Assembly (NCBI GenBank): GCA_009781925.1
Contig: WQUU01000071.1
Span: 1 to 6,991, forward strand
DNA: 6,991 nt
Source of the DNA: Bacillota bacterium
Lineage (GTDB): Bacteria > Bacillota > Clostridia > Oscillospirales > Oscillospiraceae
Direction: 5' to 3'
The translations under genes were made by a program, and so were the position numbers. This document shows, in pieces, positions 1 through 5,356 of this stretch. The stretch's first letter is position 1. Each line of letters opens with the position of its first letter. A model generated the notes under the pieces. That model was not told the DNA's origin. It made no database searches and was given only the letters and a program-made list of their open reading frames with translations.

Positions 1-454
1 GGCTGCAAAAAAGCCGACGGCGGCCGCGAAAAAGCCAACGGCTGCCCAAAGACCGACAGCCGCCGCAAAAAAACCGACGGCCACCGCGAAAAAGTCCGGC
101 GGTTTGAACCTGGGCTCGCTTCTGTCTCTGGTCGGAGGCCTGTTCTCGGGGAACAAACCCAAGCCCAGCAGCGCAAAGCCGGCCAGCGAATCCTCGTCCG
201 TCCTCAGTTCTCTGCTCGCGGCTTTTACCGGAGGCGGAGGCGGAGGATCAGGGTCAGGATCAGAGTCGGGGCTCTCGGCGCTGGTCGAGCACGTTGTACC
301 CCTGCTCAGTTCCCAAGGACTTTTAAACGTTTTCAAGAAGAACCCCTCAAAGGCGCTGGATCAGCTCGGTATCAGCAACTTGGCGGCGGAACACGCCGAG
401 CCGCTGATCGCGGCGATTCAGGGACAACTCGGCATGGCGAAGCCGAAAACGTAA
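1..454 (+). CDS. Lys/Pro/Ala-repeat protein, 3' part (5' end outside window)
   Basis: The reading frame is open from base 2 to the TAA at 452-454, giving 150 visible residues. A TTG at 104 could be read as a start, but it has no ribosome site and the frame upstream has clear protein-level repeats, so the true start is probably left of the window. Visible parts in order: about four KKPT-type repeats (AAKKPT, AAAKKPT, AAQRPT, AAAKKPT), a short hydrophobic stretch (LGSLLSLVGGLFSG), a Ser-rich stretch, a Gly/Ser linker of six Gly followed by SGSGSESG, and a helical C-terminal part (LSALVEHVVPLLSSQ onward) ending in MAKPKT. The basic repeats resemble histone-H1-like or AlgP-like tails, which bind DNA or other polyanions; that is only an analogy. 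The C-terminal part matches no family I recognise. The next gene also starts with a Lys/Ala/Pro-rich tail, hinting at a shared job or duplication of the tail. Confidence 0.75.
   Translation, partial: AAKKPTAAAKKPTAAQRPTAAAKKPTATAKKSGGLNLGSLLSLVGGLFSGNKPKPSSAKPASESSSVLSSLLAAFTGGGGGGSGSGSESGLSALVEHVVPLLSSQGLLNVFKKNPSKALDQLGISNLAAEHAEPLIAAIQGQLGMAKPKT
7..100 (+). repeat. Degenerate in-frame repeats encoding KKPT units
   Basis: Units of about 18-21 bases built on an A-run followed by ccgacggc recur near 7-21, 29-42, 47-60 and 67-81, with a decayed fifth at 89-100. They encode AAKKPT/AAAKKPT units in the gene that covers this stretch. The third unit is degenerate at the protein level (QRPT). The array probably continues left of the window. 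Slippage or recombination between units would change tail length without breaking the frame when whole units are gained or lost. Confidence 0.75.
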
Positions 455-503
455 TTCCGGATATACAAAATTTTATGCTTCAGAAGGTGGAAGGGGAATT
501 TCA

Positions 504-1448
504 ATGCCAGAAAAACCGATTGTAAATTGGGAAGAACAGCAGGCAAAAAAGTCGGCTGCAAAAGGGGAAACCGTACCGGCAAAGAGGCCGGTTACAAAGG
601 CGGAGGCGGCGCCGGCGGAGAATTCGGTCGTGCAAGCGGCAGACAAACCGATAAAAAAGCCGGTCGCGCAAGCGGAGGCAGCCGCCGCGCCGGCTGCCCA
701 TTCGACGCTGCAAACCTTTGTCGCGACCCAGGAGGCCAAAGATAAGGCCTCGACAAACCGCATTATCGCCGTCATCCTCTGGGTATTGGGCCTCGGCTGT
801 GAGGCCGCGGTGATCTATTTTCTCCTGAAGGGCACGTTCAATCTGCACAACACGCTCAGCTGGGTTATCCTGATCGGCCTCCTGGTGGCGGATCTGATCC
901 TGGTGGTGGTCGGCTCAATGCTCTGGAAAAAGGCAAACCGCCTGGATCCCGCTTCGAAAAAGGAAAAACTCCGCTTTTTTGTGCAGAATCAGCTGGGTGC
1001 GATCATCGCAATCATCGCGTTTCTGCCGGTTGTGATCGTCATCTTCACAGACAAGAATCTGGAGGGCAAACAGAAGGGCGTCCTCGGCGCGGTGGCCTGT
1101 GTGGCGCTCGTCGCGGCGGTGCTGCTCGGCATAAACTTTAACCCGCCGTCTGTGGAGCAGTACAGCGAGCAGGCGAATGAAGTCGTGGCGCTGACCGGGC
1201 AGAATCTGGTCTATTTTACGACATACGGGTCGGTGTACCACCTGTATAGCGACTGCACTTACCTTACAAGAGCGACCACGGGAACCGTTTATTCGGGTAC
1301 CGTGCAGGATGCGCACGCGCAGAGCAGCGCGATCACCGAGTCAACGCTGTGTAGCGTCTGCAAGGCGAGGGCAGAGGCCGCCCGGGGGATCAGCCTGGCG
1401 CCGGATGCCTCCGCATCACCGGCTGCGGCCGAGACGCCGGCGGCATAA
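504..1448 (+). CDS. Four-helix membrane protein with basic Ala-rich N-tail and C-terminal His/Cys (CxxC) domain
   Basis: This is a 314-aa protein of no named family that I recognise. Residues 1-83 are low-complexity, rich in Ala, Lys, Pro and Glu, and probably disordered. Four hydrophobic helices follow at about 86-107, 118-140, 164-181 and 192-211. The basic loop WKKANRLDPASKKEK between helices 2 and 3 suggests both ends are cytoplasmic by the positive-inside rule. The C-terminal domain (about 225-292) has the pattern VYHLYSDCTYL, then TLCSVCKAR, so H246, C251, C283 and C286 could hold a metal such as zinc. Similar His-x4-Cys...CxxC modules occur at the ends of many Firmicute envelope proteins. 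Residues after 293 are again Ala/Pro-rich. The ATG has a GGGG ribosome site at 493-496, seven bases upstream. It lies 49 bases after the repeat protein and is followed by a strong terminator, so the two may share a transcript. Existence as a gene is secure; function is unknown. Confidence 0.88.
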   Translation: MPEKPIVNWEEQQAKKSAAKGETVPAKRPVTKAEAAPAENSVVQAADKPIKKPVAQAEAAAAPAAHSTLQTFVATQEAKDKASTNRIIAVILWVLGLGCEAAVIYFLLKGTFNLHNTLSWVILIGLLVADLILVVVGSMLWKKANRLDPASKKEKLRFFVQNQLGAIIAIIAFLPVVIVIFTDKNLEGKQKGVLGAVACVALVAAVLLGINFNPPSVEQYSEQANEVVALTGQNLVYFTTYGSVYHLYSDCTYLTRATTGTVYSGTVQDAHAQSSAITESTLCSVCKARAEAARGISLAPDASASPAAAETPAA

Positions 1449-1473
1449 ACTTCAACCCCCAATCTTTATACAC

Positions 1474-1506
1474 AGCAAAAGCCGCTCATGCCGGGCGGCT
1501 TTTGCT
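1474..1506 (+). terminator. Intrinsic terminator closing the left operon
   Basis: A perfect 12-bp stem (AGCAAAAGCCGC at 1474-1485 with GCGGCTTTTGCT at 1495-1506) encloses a 9-base loop. The T-run sits in the 3' arm and pairs with an A-run in the 5' arm, so the hairpin could also work on the other strand. It starts 25 bases after the stop codon at 1446-1448 and lies just before a new promoter, separating two transcription units. Confidence 0.85.
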
Positions 1507-1520
1507 TCATAATCTCTGCC

Positions 1521-1549
1521 TTGACAGCGATGGAGAACTGTGGTAAACT
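1521..1549 (+). promoter_or_regulatory. Near-consensus sigma-A promoter for the ABC operon
   Basis: The -35 box is a perfect TTGACA (1521-1526). A 17-base spacer leads to TAAACT at 1544-1549, which has an extended -10 TG at 1541-1542. Transcription should start near 1556, about 50 bases before the first likely start codon. A promoter this close to consensus would be strong unless repressed, which fits the inverted repeat lying over the -10 box and the repressor-type gene in the operon. Confidence 0.8.
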
Positions 1550-1555
1550 GTTACC
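1542..1555. promoter_or_regulatory. Candidate operator: inverted repeat over the -10 box
   Basis: GGTAAACTGTTACC is a perfect 5-bp inverted repeat (GGTAA / TTACC) with a 4-base centre. It overlaps the -10 element and runs up to the expected transcription start. A dimeric repressor here would block RNA polymerase. The Xre-family protein encoded at 2007-2291 in the same operon is the natural candidate for autoregulation, but no binding evidence exists. A weaker pair, GTGA...TCAC (1558-1573), lies just downstream. Confidence 0.45.
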
Positions 1556-1606
1556 GTGTGATGTAATTGTCACTTTAATACAATTTTGCGGCGGGGTATC
1601 TGGGGT

Positions 1607-1999
1607 ATGCGGCAACGAAGAGTCAGTTTGAAATTATGGAGGGCGTCGAGGATAATACCGGCCTCACTTATGTTTTTGAGTTACTATTTTTTTGCCCGGC
1701 AGGAAGAGACGCCGCTGATCAGCATCGTGATGGCAGTCACAACTATCCTTGTTGTCCTTTTTATCATCGTTGTTGATAAAAAGCGCGATATTATCGACGA
1801 GTCCGGCAGAGAGAGTATCAGAAAGTCCGATCACATTTGTTTGAAGCTATTTTATCTTGGAACCGCGCCCATTCTGATCTCGATCATGTTTTGGAATGAT
1901 GCGATCTTGACCGGTTATATCGTAGTCAGTGAATTTGTCCTGTTTACGGCTATTCGGATTATTCTATTTTGGATTTATGACAGCCGCGGGGTGGAATGA
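1607..1999 (+). CDS. Small four-helix integral membrane protein preceding the Xre regulator
   Basis: This is about 130 aa if started at the ATG 1607. The start is uncertain: TTG 1586 would add seven residues with no ribosome site, and TTG 1628, preceded by GAAGAG, would give an N-terminus of MKLWRASRIIPASL. Four hydrophobic segments are visible: RIIPASLMFLSYYFF, PLISIVMAVTTILVVLFII, LFYLGTAPILISIMFW, and TGYIVVSEFVLFTAIRIIL. A charged cytoplasmic-looking loop (DKKRDIIDESGRESIRKSD) separates the second and third. In Firmicutes, small membrane proteins of this layout are often encoded directly before a YozG-like Xre regulator, and some may control that regulator's activity; for this pair that is an inference. 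The stop is only 7 bases before the regulator's ATG, so the two are probably translationally coupled. The stretch is visibly more AT-rich than the ABC genes that follow. I do not assign a named family. Confidence 0.7.
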   Translation: MRQRRVSLKLWRASRIIPASLMFLSYYFFARQEETPLISIVMAVTTILVVLFIIVVDKKRDIIDESGRESIRKSDHICLKLFYLGTAPILISIMFWNDAILTGYIVVSEFVLFTAIRIILFWIYDSRGVE

Positions 2000-2006
2000 G
2001 CTTAAA

Positions 2007-2291
2007 ATGACAATTTTAGTGACCCGGATCAAAGCGTACAGGGAAGAGACCGGCATGAAACAGAGCGAGCTTGCCGATCTGGTCGGTGTGCGCCGGGAGA
2101 CCATCGTGCACCTGGAAAACGGCAAGTATAACCCCTCGCTCAAGCTGGCGATGGACATCGCCCGGGTCTTTCACGCGGCGGTGGAGGAAGTTTTTGCGTT
2201 TCGGGAGAGCTCCGAGGAGGAGGAGGCCGCCTCCGCAAAGGAAAAATCCGGACTGGCGCTGAAACCGGTCTTAAATATAGGGAAAAGTTAA
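2007..2291 (+). CDS. Xre/Cro-C1-family transcriptional regulator (YozG-like)
   Basis: This 94-aa protein carries a complete helix-turn-helix of the Cro/C1 type at about residues 6-60. The scanning helix is around SELADLVG (20-27), the recognition helix around RRETIVHLENG (29-39), and the family hallmark GKYNPSLKLAMDIARVF follows (39-55). After residue 65 comes an acidic tail (RESSEEEEAA) and a short basic end. The compact form with few residues beyond the helix-turn-helix is typical of small Firmicute regulators that sit beside a membrane protein and an ABC transporter and repress their own operon. The ATG at 2007 is chosen because the helix-turn-helix begins right after it; an upstream in-frame start at 1929 would overlap the previous gene and add a non-conserved hydrophobic leader. 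The ribosome site is weak (GGGGTGG near 1988-1994), so translation may depend on coupling to the preceding gene. Its likely target is the inverted repeat at 1542-1555. Confidence 0.88.
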   Translation: MTILVTRIKAYREETGMKQSELADLVGVRRETIVHLENGKYNPSLKLAMDIARVFHAAVEEVFAFRESSEEEEAASAKEKSGLALKPVLNIGKS

Positions 2292-2295
2292 TTTC

Positions 2296-2305
2296 AAAGG
2301 AGGAC
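2296..2305 (+). promoter_or_regulatory. Strong ribosome binding site fixing the start at 2315
   Basis: AAAGGAGGAC, almost a full anti-Shine-Dalgarno complement, ends 9 bases before the ATG at 2315. It supports that start over the in-frame ATG at 2351. Confidence 0.75.
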
Positions 2306-2314
2306 AACTTCATT

Positions 2315-2620
2315 ATGCCACCCTATTTTGTTCCAATTCTCAGGGTACGTATGATCATCAACCGGTTTTTATGGCATGGGGCGATCTCGCCCGAGACCGC
2401 GAAAACCCCGGCGGAAGTCGGTTCTTTCAAAGCCGCCGGACTCATGTATTCGTTCCTCGAATCCCGCGGCATCTTAGTATCCTGCGGGGACGGCCGGTAC
2501 TATGTTGACACCACGCAGCCTTATCCTTTTTCGAGGCTCAGAGTTGTGTTGGCTGTACTGATTATTTTTATTATAATCCTTCTGGTCGGTTTGGGCATCG
2601 GGTTACTGGTGCATAAATAG
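2315..2620 (+). CDS. Small tail-anchored-type membrane protein, unknown function
   Basis: This 101-aa protein has a soluble N-terminal part and one strongly hydrophobic C-terminal helix (about 76-98, from VVLAVLIIFIIILL), ending in VHK. The soluble part reads NRFLWHGAISPETAKTPAEVG, then FLESRGILVSCGDGRYYVD. The SPETAKT and GDGRYYVD patterns recur in small uncharacterised Firmicute membrane proteins and could form a mini winged-helix or similar fold; this is recalled pattern similarity, not a named family. It begins 23 bases after the regulator stop with an excellent ribosome site and ends 38 bases before the ABC ATPase, so it belongs to the operon. Possible roles are sensing, or modulation of the transporter from the cytoplasmic face; neither is shown by the sequence. 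Confidence 0.75.
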   Translation: MPPYFVPILRVRMIINRFLWHGAISPETAKTPAEVGSFKAAGLMYSFLESRGILVSCGDGRYYVDTTQPYPFSRLRVVLAVLIIFIIILLVGLGIGLLVHK

Positions 2621-2658
2621 TCGCGACAAAAGCGCAATAAAAAACGAGAGGTGCAAAA

Positions 2659-3600
2659 ATGGGAGAAACGATCATTGAACTGAAGAACGTCAGCAAGCAC
2701 TTTGGAGCGGTCAAGGCGATCAACGGCCTGGATCTCAGCATCGAGCGGGGGCAAATCTACGCGCTCCTGGGCCACAACGGCGCGGGCAAGACCACCACGC
2801 TCCGAATCATCCTCGGCCTGTTGTCTACAAACGGCGGCAGTGTCTCCGTTTTTGGGGAGGATCCGCTGCGCGTGGGGGAAAAGCTCCGGGCGCGGGCGGG
2901 CGTCCTGTCCGAGGACAACGGCCTGTACGAATCCCTCACGGTCTATGACAATCTGAAGTTTTTCGCGGAAATTTTCGGCTGTGAGAAGGCCTTCTATGAC
3001 AAGCAGATCGACTACTACTTACAGGAGTTTGAAATGCTCGACAAGAAGAACTCCGTCATCAAGGACTTCTCCCTCGGCATGAAGAAAAAGGTCGCCATCA
3101 TCCGCACCCTTTTGCACCAGCCGGAGCTCATCCTGCTGGACGAGCCGACCAACGGCCTCGACCCGATCAGCATCGACAAACTGCATAAGATCATCTTCGA
3201 CATGGCGCAGAACCACGGCACGACCTTCATCCTGACCACGCACAATCTGGACGAAGTCCGGAAAGTCTGCGACCAGATCACCATCCTGCGGCAGGGCGTC
3301 AACATCCTCACCAAAAATCTGAAGCTGGAGGGCAGCGACGGCATTTTCAAGACGCAGATCTCCTTTATCACGCCGCCCGCCGCCGACGCGCTCGCCCAAA
3401 TCGTCGCTTCGGTGGACAGCGCGCTGAAATATAACTTGGAGAGCACTGCGCTCACCGTCAACACGACCGATAAGACCAGCGTGGCAAAACTCGTCAGCGC
3501 CTTCTGCAAGAACAACTACATGGTGTATGAGGTCATCAAGGACGAGCTCGACCTGGACAAGCTGTACATCCAGACCGAGGAGGAGGCGGAAAAGAAATGA
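2659..3600 (+). CDS. ABC transporter ATP-binding protein (BcrA/NatA-like export ATPase)
   Basis: This 313-aa ATPase powers a membrane exporter by ATP binding and hydrolysis at the cytoplasmic face. Motifs seen: Walker A GHNGAGKT (38-45), signature FSLGMKKK (137-144, the SLGM form usual for drug, bacteriocin and sodium exporters), Walker B and catalytic Glu LILLDEP (157-163, E162), D-loop NGLD (165-168) and switch His in TTHNLDEV (H195). The Q-loop glutamine position appears to be Glu (LSEDNGLYESLTV, E85), which is common in this subfamily. A roughly 90-residue C-terminal extension follows, as in BcrA/CcmA-type subunits, and ends in a charged tail (EEEAEKK). The ribosome site GAGAGGTG (2646-2653) lies 5 bases before the ATG. 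The stop overlaps the next permease start by 4 bases, a sign of tight co-translation. The substrate cannot be read from the sequence; antibiotic, lantibiotic, lipid or ion efflux are all possible. Confidence 0.95.
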   Translation: MGETIIELKNVSKHFGAVKAINGLDLSIERGQIYALLGHNGAGKTTTLRIILGLLSTNGGSVSVFGEDPLRVGEKLRARAGVLSEDNGLYESLTVYDNLKFFAEIFGCEKAFYDKQIDYYLQEFEMLDKKNSVIKDFSLGMKKKVAIIRTLLHQPELILLDEPTNGLDPISIDKLHKIIFDMAQNHGTTFILTTHNLDEVRKVCDQITILRQGVNILTKNLKLEGSDGIFKTQISFITPPAADALAQIVASVDSALKYNLESTALTVNTTDKTSVAKLVSAFCKNNYMVYEVIKDELDLDKLYIQTEEEAEKK

Positions 3601-4301
3601 CGGGCCTCATCATCGGCAAGCAGCTCAAGGAGTTCACCGCGGCCAAGAGCAATCTCATTTTGTTCGGGGCCATGATCGTGATCTGCGGCGTCATCGCCCC
3701 GCTCTTCTCCGCCATGTATTTTACGATGTTCGGCGTGATGTTCAGCCTTGTGTTTATCGCGCAGATCTCCCCCGAGCTTTTCGTGGACGAAAAAGGCAAC
3801 CACACGCTGGAGACGCTGGTCACCCTGCCGGTCAACATCCGGAAGATCATCTATGGGAAAGTGCTGGCCTGCTTTTTGATCTCGCTGGGTCTGTTCCTAT
3901 GCGCCACCGGGCTCGGGATGCTGGTCTCCTATATCGCGCACAAGACCACCGTCTTCACCTGGCAGCAGGCGCTGGAATACATCCTCTTGATGCCCGTCAC
4001 CTTCTTGCTTTTCTCCTATCAGGCGACCTATTTCTCCCTGAAATCCAACGATTCCAGCTCCTGCGCGCTGGTACTGACTTTCGTCGCCATACTGTACAGC
4101 CTCCCGGCGATTGTGGTGCTGATTTTCATTCTGGAGCAAGTCGATTCGATGGTGAAGATCTGGTTTCTCTCGCTCAGGCTCAATGTGTTCAGCATCGCGT
4201 GTATCTATCTCGCGCTTGCGGTCATCGTCTATGCCGTTTTGCGCGGCCTGTTTGGCCGCTACTACGACAAGACGAAAATTTTCAGCTTATTGCGGAATTG
4301 A
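3597..4301 (+). CDS. ABC-2 type transporter permease, first subunit
   Basis: This 234-aa integral membrane protein probably forms the transport channel with the second permease and the ATPase encoded just upstream. About six hydrophobic segments are visible, including SNLILFGAMIVICGVIAPL, VLACFLISLGLFLCATGLG, EYILLMPVTFLLFSY, ALVLTFVAILYSLPAIVVL and FSIACIYLALAVIVYAVL. After the second segment, residues 65-77 read EKGNHTLETLVTL, the ABC-2 permease signature (cytoplasmic coupling region) seen in NatB/BcrB-like proteins. The ATG shares bases with the TGA of the ATPase gene (ATGA), which strongly supports the start. The short basic C-terminus (YYDKTKIFSLLRN) fits the cytoplasmic side. It is short for the family, consistent with a half-size partner rather than a fused permease. 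Confidence 0.92.
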   Translation: MTGLIIGKQLKEFTAAKSNLILFGAMIVICGVIAPLFSAMYFTMFGVMFSLVFIAQISPELFVDEKGNHTLETLVTLPVNIRKIIYGKVLACFLISLGLFLCATGLGMLVSYIAHKTTVFTWQQALEYILLMPVTFLLFSYQATYFSLKSNDSSSCALVLTFVAILYSLPAIVVLIFILEQVDSMVKIWFLSLRLNVFSIACIYLALAVIVYAVLRGLFGRYYDKTKIFSLLRN

Positions 4302-4311
4302 GGGGGAGCAT

Positions 4312-4992
4312 ATGCGTGACTTTAAACTGATCTACAAAAAAGAGGCGAAGGATTTCTTTTCCCGGAAATCCATGCTGCCCCGCTATGCGCTTCTGCTCCT
4401 GATCAACGTCCTTGCGGTTGTCTACTCGGATTTTGGGATCCCGATGCCGATCCTCTCCTTCTGCTTCATGCTGTTTACCACCTTTGGCGTCGTGGGCATT
4501 ACGGCTGTCGGCGTCATCGGCGCCGAGAAGAAGCAAAAGACCTATGAGACGCTGCTCTCCACGCCGCTGCCGCTCAGCCGGGTTTTTTATGGGATGACGG
4601 CGTTTATGGCGACGGTCGGCCTCCTGTTTCTTCTCGCCGCCACGGTGCTCAATAACATCTGGCTCCCGCTCCTTTACCATCAGTCCTATCTGTCCATTTT
4701 GGGCGGGTTGCCCCAACTGCTGGTGGTCTATGTGGTGGTGCTCCTGTCGATGCTGTTCCTCATTCTGGCCAGTCTGATCATCATGCTGTTTGCCACAAAT
4801 CCGAAGGCGGGCAACTTTGTGACACTGGCGATCGCTGTCGTTTTGATTTTCGGCATCTATGAGTTCATCGCGCACTACAGCGCGGAATTGAGCCTCATCG
4901 TCATCGTCGGCCTGCTCGTGCTGTTTGGCCTGCTTTTTGTGAGCATCGAGCGGCATATGAACAAGCAGTACGCGCTGAGATTCGCGAAATGA
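4312..4992 (+). CDS. ABC-2 type transporter permease, second subunit
   Basis: This 226-aa membrane protein has about six hydrophobic segments and the same signature as its neighbour: EKKQKTYETLLSTPL at 72-86, equivalent to EKGNHTLETLVTLPV in the first permease. The two therefore look like diverged paralogues that would form a heterodimeric channel with two copies of the ATPase. The N-terminal RDFKLIYKKEAKDFFSRK is the amphipathic, basic entry helix usual for ABC-2 permeases. The start at 4312 has GAGGGG at 4300-4305, six bases upstream, and lies 10 bases after the previous stop; the in-frame upstream extension would overlap the first permease and is not needed. Hydrophobic cores such as VYVVVLLSMLFLILASLI and LSLIVIVGLLVLFGLLF are clear. 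Confidence 0.92.
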   Translation: MRDFKLIYKKEAKDFFSRKSMLPRYALLLLINVLAVVYSDFGIPMPILSFCFMLFTTFGVVGITAVGVIGAEKKQKTYETLLSTPLPLSRVFYGMTAFMATVGLLFLLAATVLNNIWLPLLYHQSYLSILGGLPQLLVVYVVVLLSMLFLILASLIIMLFATNPKAGNFVTLAIAVVLIFGIYEFIAHYSAELSLIVIVGLLVLFGLLFVSIERHMNKQYALRFAK

Positions 4993-5023
4993 TCAAAGAA
5001 GAAAGGAGAGGGAGGGGTCAGTT

Positions 5024-5203
5024 ATGAATAAGTGGGTACGCTTTGCAGTCCATGTGGTTCTGACGTTTGTGATTGTATTTCTGCTGCTTTACTTTGTGGT
5101 CAAAGACAATACTTTGTTAGAGACTCTGCTGGTTTCCGCGGGCGCTGCCGTTATTTCCGGGCTAGTCGGAGTGTTTTTGCCACATCCAAACAAGAAACAG
5201 TAA
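5024..5203 (+). CDS. 59-aa two-helix membrane protein at the end of the ABC operon
   Basis: This short gene is easily missed by length-filtered gene finders. From ATG 5024 to TAA 5201-5203 it encodes MNKWVRFAVHVVLTFVIV..., a first hydrophobic helix (about 8-25), a short loop KDNTLLE, a second helix (about 34-52, LLVSAGAAVISGLVGVFL) and a polar basic end PHPNKKQ. GGAGGGG at 5011-5017 lies six bases before the ATG, inside a longer purine tract (5001-5017), so translation should be efficient. It begins 31 bases after the second permease. The arrangement (two short helices, basic ends inside) resembles small accessory or immunity-like membrane proteins, but I recognise no family. It could be a small subunit of the exporter, a regulator of it, or an unrelated rider in the operon. 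Confidence 0.72.
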   Translation: MNKWVRFAVHVVLTFVIVFLLLYFVVKDNTLLETLLVSAGAAVISGLVGVFLPHPNKKQ

Positions 5204-5236
5204 TCACGTTAAAAGAGGCTATAGTAAAACAACAAG

Positions 5237-5330
5237 AACGGGTCGTCCGAGAGGCCGCCCCCTACAAGTTGTGCTGCATGATGCAAAATGTATCACATGA
5301 TGTAGGGGTCGGCGTCCTCAACGACCCGTT
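5237..5330. repeat. 94-base imperfect palindrome, possible dispersed intergenic repeat
   Basis: Arms 5237-5266 and 5301-5330 are the same length and pair at about 24 of 30 positions with no gaps. The outer 10 bp (AACGGGTCGT / ACGACCCGTT) and inner 8 bp (CCCCTACA / TGTAGGGG) are perfect, and a GC-rich middle is partly mismatched. The 34-base centre continues the pairing weakly (TGTG with CACA, CAT with ATG). Equal arms with scattered mismatches suggest an old element that has kept its fold. The GTAGGGG...GACCCG style recalls palindromic intergenic repeats of clostridial genomes; copy number cannot be judged from one window. It lies entirely between two convergent genes. Confidence 0.7.
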
Positions 5331-5334
5331 TTGC
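5237..5334. terminator. Probable bidirectional terminator between convergent genes
   Basis: The palindrome here begins 33 bases after the + strand stop (5203) and 26 bases downstream of the - strand stop (5357). A short T-run (GTTTTGC) follows the stem on the + strand. On the - strand the stem is followed by the T-rich CTTGTTGTTTTAC. Both transcripts could therefore end here. The outer stem is long for a simple terminator and the T-tracts are interrupted, so efficiency is uncertain. Confidence 0.5.
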
Positions 5335-5356
5335 TACAAGCCCTTTTGTTGTCTTG

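Noticed and set aside
455..503. Promoter ahead of the His/Cys membrane protein gene
   Set aside because: AT-rich TATACA and TTTATG words occur, but no -35 box at proper spacing was seen. Read-through from the upstream gene is simpler.
1557..1574. Possible CRP-type site TGTGA...TCACT downstream of the promoter
   Set aside because: The spacer is 8 bases where CRP sites need 6, and CRP control of this kind is not expected in this type of host. Kept only as a weak inverted repeat.
3527..4330. + strand open frame of 267 codons overlapping the ATPase end and first permease
   Set aside because: It is out of frame with the permease, Arg/His-rich and without hydrophobic helices. The overlapping permease has the ATGA junction and family motifs.
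4282..4956. - strand open frame of 224 codons opposite the second permease
   Set aside because: The product is rich in His, Gln, Asp and Arg, the usual antisense image of a hydrophobic gene. The sense frame has a clear ABC-2 signature.
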